DNA from: Clostridia bacterium
GTDB taxonomy: Bacteria; Bacillota; Clostridia; Oscillospirales; CAG-272
NCBI GenBank assembly: GCA_017452565.1
Contig: JAFTMF010000120.1
Span: 1 to 6,257 of the forward strand
Reading direction: 5' to 3'
DNA: 6,257 nucleotides
The translations under genes and the position numbers were made by a program. Below are positions 4,050-6,257 of the stretch, piece after piece. The notes beneath the pieces were generated by a model, which was not told the DNA's origin, ran no database searches, and worked only from the letters and a program-made list of their open reading frames with translations. The first letter of the stretch is position 1. Every line of letters begins with the position of its first letter.

Positions 4050-5429
4050 ATGGCCGAAAAGATGTGGGCGGGACGGTCCGCCGGGGTCACCGATCAGGTG
4101 GCTGATGATTTCAATACTTCTCTTCCCTTCGATCAGCGGATGTACCGTCAGGACATTACCGGCAGTATGGCACACGCAACCATGCTGGCGGCGAAGGGCA
4201 TTCTTCCTCGCGGTGACGTAGACGTCATCATTGACGGACTGGCATCCATTCTTGCCGACCTCGACAGCGGCAAGCTGGACTTTTCTGCCGGCGGCGAGGA
4301 CATTCATATGTTTATCGAGTCGGAGCTCACCGCACGGATCGGCGATCTGGGCAAGAAGCTCCACACCGCCCGTAGCCGCAACGACCAGGTCGCACTGGAC
4401 CTGCGGCTCTATCTCCGTGATGAGGTAAAGACCATCTCCCGGCTGATTCGGGACGTGATCGACGCTCTGTTGATGCAGGCCGAGGCCTTTGCTGACGCCA
4501 TTATGCCGGGCTACACCCATCTGCAGAGAGCACAGCCCATCACCTTCGGGCATCATCTGATGGCTTACGTGCAGATGCTCCTGCGTGACCTCGATCGCCT
4601 TGCCGATGCGGCAAAACGGATGAACGTGTCGCCGCTGGGCTCCTGCGCACTGGCAGGCACCACCTATCCTACCGACCGTCAGATGGTCGCCGACATTCTC
4701 GAGATGGACGGCATCTGTGAGAACTCGCTGGACGGCGTGTCCGACCGAGACTACTGCATCGAGCTGCAGGCGGCATTCGCCACTGTGATGATGCACCTCT
4801 CCCGTCTGTCCGAGGAAATCATCCTCTGGACCTCTTGGGAGTTCCGCTTCGTGGAACTGTCCGACGCCTACTCCACCGGATCGTCCATTATGCCTCAGAA
4901 GAAGAATTCCGATATGGCGGAGCTGGTGCGCGGCAAGACCGGACGGGTTTACGGCAATCTGATGGGCACGCTGACCATGCTGAAGGGTCTGCCCCTTGCC
5001 TACAACAAGGATATGCAGGAGGATAAGGAAGCCATTTTCGACAGCGTGGACACGCTGAAGATGTCGCTGGCGGTGTTCGCACCCATGGTGGCGTCTATGC
5101 GTCCTCTGCCCGAAAATATGCGAGCGGCAGCGGCAAAGGGCTTTATCAATGCCACCGACTGTGCCGACTATCTCACCAAAAAGGGTATGCCCTTCCGCAC
5201 CGCATACAAGATCACCGGTGCGCTGGTGGCGGACTGTATCCGAGACGGACTGACGCTGGAAACCCTTCCTTTGGAGCGCTATCAGGCAGCATCCGAGCTG
5301 TTTGAAGCCGATATTTACGACGAGATCAGCATGGAGACCTGCGTAATGCGCAGAACCTCCGCAGGCGGAACGTCGGTGGAATCGGTGCGGGCGCAGATCG
5401 CATCGGCCAAAGCTAAGCTTGGCGAATAA
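4050..5429 (+). CDS. argH: Argininosuccinate lyase
   Basis: This cytosolic homotetrameric enzyme splits argininosuccinate into arginine and fumarate, the last step of arginine synthesis. It belongs to the fumarase/aspartase superfamily. At 459 residues it has the normal length. Visible conserved blocks are the N-terminal MWAGR (5-9, with GRS where GRF is common), HTARSRNDQV (105-114), PGYTHLQRAQP with catalytic-region His157, and the superfamily signature GSSIMPQKKN (277-286), whose mobile loop carries the catalytic serine. The C-terminal part ends with the RTSAGGTSVESVR block, usual for the family. The ATG has GGAG 7 nt upstream. No frameshift or missing block is seen. It lies 351 nt after argG behind a chain of hairpins and 181 nt before argB. 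Transcription presumably reads through from the argG promoter. Confidence 0.98.
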   Translation: MAEKMWAGRSAGVTDQVADDFNTSLPFDQRMYRQDITGSMAHATMLAAKGILPRGDVDVIIDGLASILADLDSGKLDFSAGGEDIHMFIESELTARIGDLGKKLHTARSRNDQVALDLRLYLRDEVKTISRLIRDVIDALLMQAEAFADAIMPGYTHLQRAQPITFGHHLMAYVQMLLRDLDRLADAAKRMNVSPLGSCALAGTTYPTDRQMVADILEMDGICENSLDGVSDRDYCIELQAAFATVMMHLSRLSEEIILWTSWEFRFVELSDAYSTGSSIMPQKKNSDMAELVRGKTGRVYGNLMGTLTMLKGLPLAYNKDMQEDKEAIFDSVDTLKMSLAVFAPMVASMRPLPENMRAAAAKGFINATDCADYLTKKGMPFRTAYKITGALVADCIRDGLTLETLPLERYQAASELFEADIYDEISMETCVMRRTSAGGTSVESVRAQIASAKAKLGE

Positions 5430-5448
5430 GGTTTAGATTCTATACAAT
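5419..5448 (+). promoter_or_regulatory. Possible internal promoter before argB
   Basis: TTGGCG (5419-5424) and TACAAT (5443-5448) are separated by 18 bp. They match consensus at four and five of six positions. The -35 lies in the last codons of argH. A start near 5455 would transcribe the whole second repeat copy as the argB leader. The AT-rich stretch makes a chance match likely, so this is only a candidate. Confidence 0.25.
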
Positions 5449-5455
5449 ACTATAA

Positions 5456-5597
5456 AAAACACCTGATTTTCCAGAAGTTTTTGGAAATCCAAAAACCTTT
5501 TTTTCAAAGAAGGTTTGGAGTTGCCTCTGCGAGGCAACTCCTGCAATTCGGCTTTGCCGAATTGCTTGGGCGGGTTCCAAGGGCGGCGCCCTTGGGG
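5456..5597 (+). repeat. Structured repeat, copy 2 (directly upstream of argB)
   Basis: It has the same order of parts as the copy before argH: stem I (5477-5484 with 5489-5496) followed by C and seven T; competing stem II (5489-5499 with 5510-5518); an 11-bp stem (5517-5527 with 5531-5541, loop TGC); a perfect 10-bp stem (5543-5552 with 5556-5565, loop TTT); and a terminal stem, CCAAGGGC (5577-5584) with GCCCTTGG (5588-5595, loop GGC). The terminal hairpin is unlike the TGGGGC/GCCCCA of copy 1 in sequence but keeps the place and pairing. Its 3' arm runs into GGGGGAG, so the argB ribosome site (5595-5600) is partly inside the structure. Confidence 0.88.
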
Positions 5598-5610
5598 GAG
5601 TATCAAAATC

Positions 5611-6257
5611 ATGGAAATTACGAACGCACAGCGTGCGGAAGTGCTGGTCAAAGCGCTTCCCTACATTCAAAAATACACCGGCAAGGTAGTTGTCATCAAG
5701 TACGGCGGCAACGCTATGATCAACGAGGAGCTGAAGGGCGCCGTGATGGGCGATCTGGCGCTTCTGTCGCTGATTGGCGTGAAGATCGTGCTGGTACACG
5801 GCGGAGGTCCCGAAATCTCCGAGACTATGAAGCGAATGGGCAAGGAAAGCGTATTCGTCAACGGTCTCCGTGTCACCGACCGTGAGACTGCCGAGATCGT
5901 GCAGATGGTTCTGTCGGGCAAGATCAACAAGTCGCTGGTGAACCTCCTAAATAACGCAGGCTGTCGCTCCGTCGGTCTTTCCGGCGCAGACGATGGGCTC
6001 ATCGAAGCCGTTCAGAAGGATCCACAGCTGGGTTACGTGGGCGAGATCACCAAGGTGAATCCCACCATCATCCACGATCTGCTGGACAAGGGCTACATCC
6101 CCGTCATCTCTACCGTAGGCTACGATAAGGCGGGCAACATCTATAACATCAACGCCGATACTGCCGCTGCTCGCATTGCGGGTGAGCTGAAGGCAGAGGC
6201 GCTCTTCACGATGACCGACATCGCCGGCATCCTCAGAGACAAGGACGATCCCTCTTC
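5611..6257 (+). CDS. argB: Acetylglutamate kinase, 3' end beyond the window
   Basis: This kinase phosphorylates N-acetylglutamate, the second step of ornithine and arginine synthesis. The frame is open to the edge and gives 215 of the roughly 290-300 residues expected. Visible motifs are KYGGNAM (30-36, with phosphate-binding Lys30), HGGGPEI (63-69), GLRVTD (85-90, with Arg87) and NINADTAAA (179-187, with Asn179 and Asp183). These align with Lys8, Arg66, Asn158 and Asp162 of the E. coli enzyme. A helix of about 20 residues (5-23, RAEVLVKALPYIQKY) precedes the first strand. Such an N-terminal helix marks the hexameric, arginine-inhibited kinases, so feedback control is inferred. The second catalytic lysine lies past the edge. 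The start is ATG with GGAG 10 nt upstream, in part within the terminal hairpin of the preceding repeat. Confidence 0.96.
   Translation, partial: MEITNAQRAEVLVKALPYIQKYTGKVVVIKYGGNAMINEELKGAVMGDLALLSLIGVKIVLVHGGGPEISETMKRMGKESVFVNGLRVTDRETAEIVQMVLSGKINKSLVNLLNNAGCRSVGLSGADDGLIEAVQKDPQLGYVGEITKVNPTIIHDLLDKGYIPVISTVGYDKAGNIYNINADTAAARIAGELKAEALFTMTDIAGILRDKDDPS

Noticed and set aside
3844..4221. 125-residue plus-strand frame through the repeat into argH
   Set aside because: It crosses the hairpins and then reads argH out of frame. The argH start has its own ribosome site.
3969..4796. 275-residue open frame on the minus strand opposite argH
   Set aside because: It lies opposite an unmistakable argH, runs into the repeat, has no ribosome site and shows no recognisable family pattern.
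5481..5885. 134-residue plus-strand frame through the repeat copy 2 into argB
   Set aside because: It reads argB in the wrong frame and is arginine- and glycine-rich as expected for a shifted frame.

Overview
The window (6257 bp) looks like a chromosomal segment of a mid-GC Firmicute of the class Clostridia, most likely the Oscillospiraceae/Ruminococcaceae (Faecalibacterium/Gemmiger-like). This rests on strong GGAGG-type ribosome sites, a YtrA-type GntR/ABC module, clostridial-looking Arg enzymes and long hairpin-rich intergenic repeats of a kind I associate with that family. The taxonomic call is inference. No phage, plasmid, tRNA, rRNA or CRISPR signal was seen.

Layout. Positions 1-188 are non-coding and hold converging intrinsic terminators: one or two reading rightwards for a gene outside the window, and one reading leftwards that closes the first operon. 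Positions 189-2161 (minus strand) form a three-gene operon read right to left: a short GntR/YtrA-family repressor, an ABC ATPase and an ABC-2 type membrane subunit. The last two genes overlap by 16 nt. A near-consensus sigma-A promoter (TTGACG-17-TATAAT with an extended TG) drives it, with a candidate operator just downstream. Two predicted starts were moved inward, because the longer ORFs begin inside the Shine-Dalgarno sequence.

Positions 2162-2474 are the divergent control region. Rightwards, a TTGACA-18-CATAAT promoter precedes argG. It is overlapped by two 18-bp ARG-box-like palindromes separated by 3 bp, the geometry of classical ArgR/AhrC operators. A weaker distal promoter lies further upstream. 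Positions 2475-6257 (plus strand) hold argG (argininosuccinate synthase), argH (argininosuccinate lyase) and the 5' three quarters of argB (N-acetylglutamate kinase). The first two convert citrulline to arginine. The third catalyses the second, usually arginine-inhibited, step from glutamate to ornithine.

The unusual part is what lies between the arg genes. The argG-argH gap (351 nt) and the argH-argB gap (181 nt) are almost wholly made of hairpins. A structured repeat of about 140 nt ends directly upstream of the ribosome sites of both argH and argB. The two copies share their stems, and most differences lie in apical loops or are replaced by a different but still paired terminal hairpin. 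Each copy contains a weak terminator-like hairpin plus U tract that competes with an alternative stem. A third, inverted and shorter relative follows the argG stop. Between it and the argH copy is a 60-nt, almost uninterrupted hairpin whose five G-U wobbles pair only in plus-strand RNA. This suite is the best candidate for an undescribed element: a mobile or REP-like RNA repeat that may tune expression within the arginine operon.
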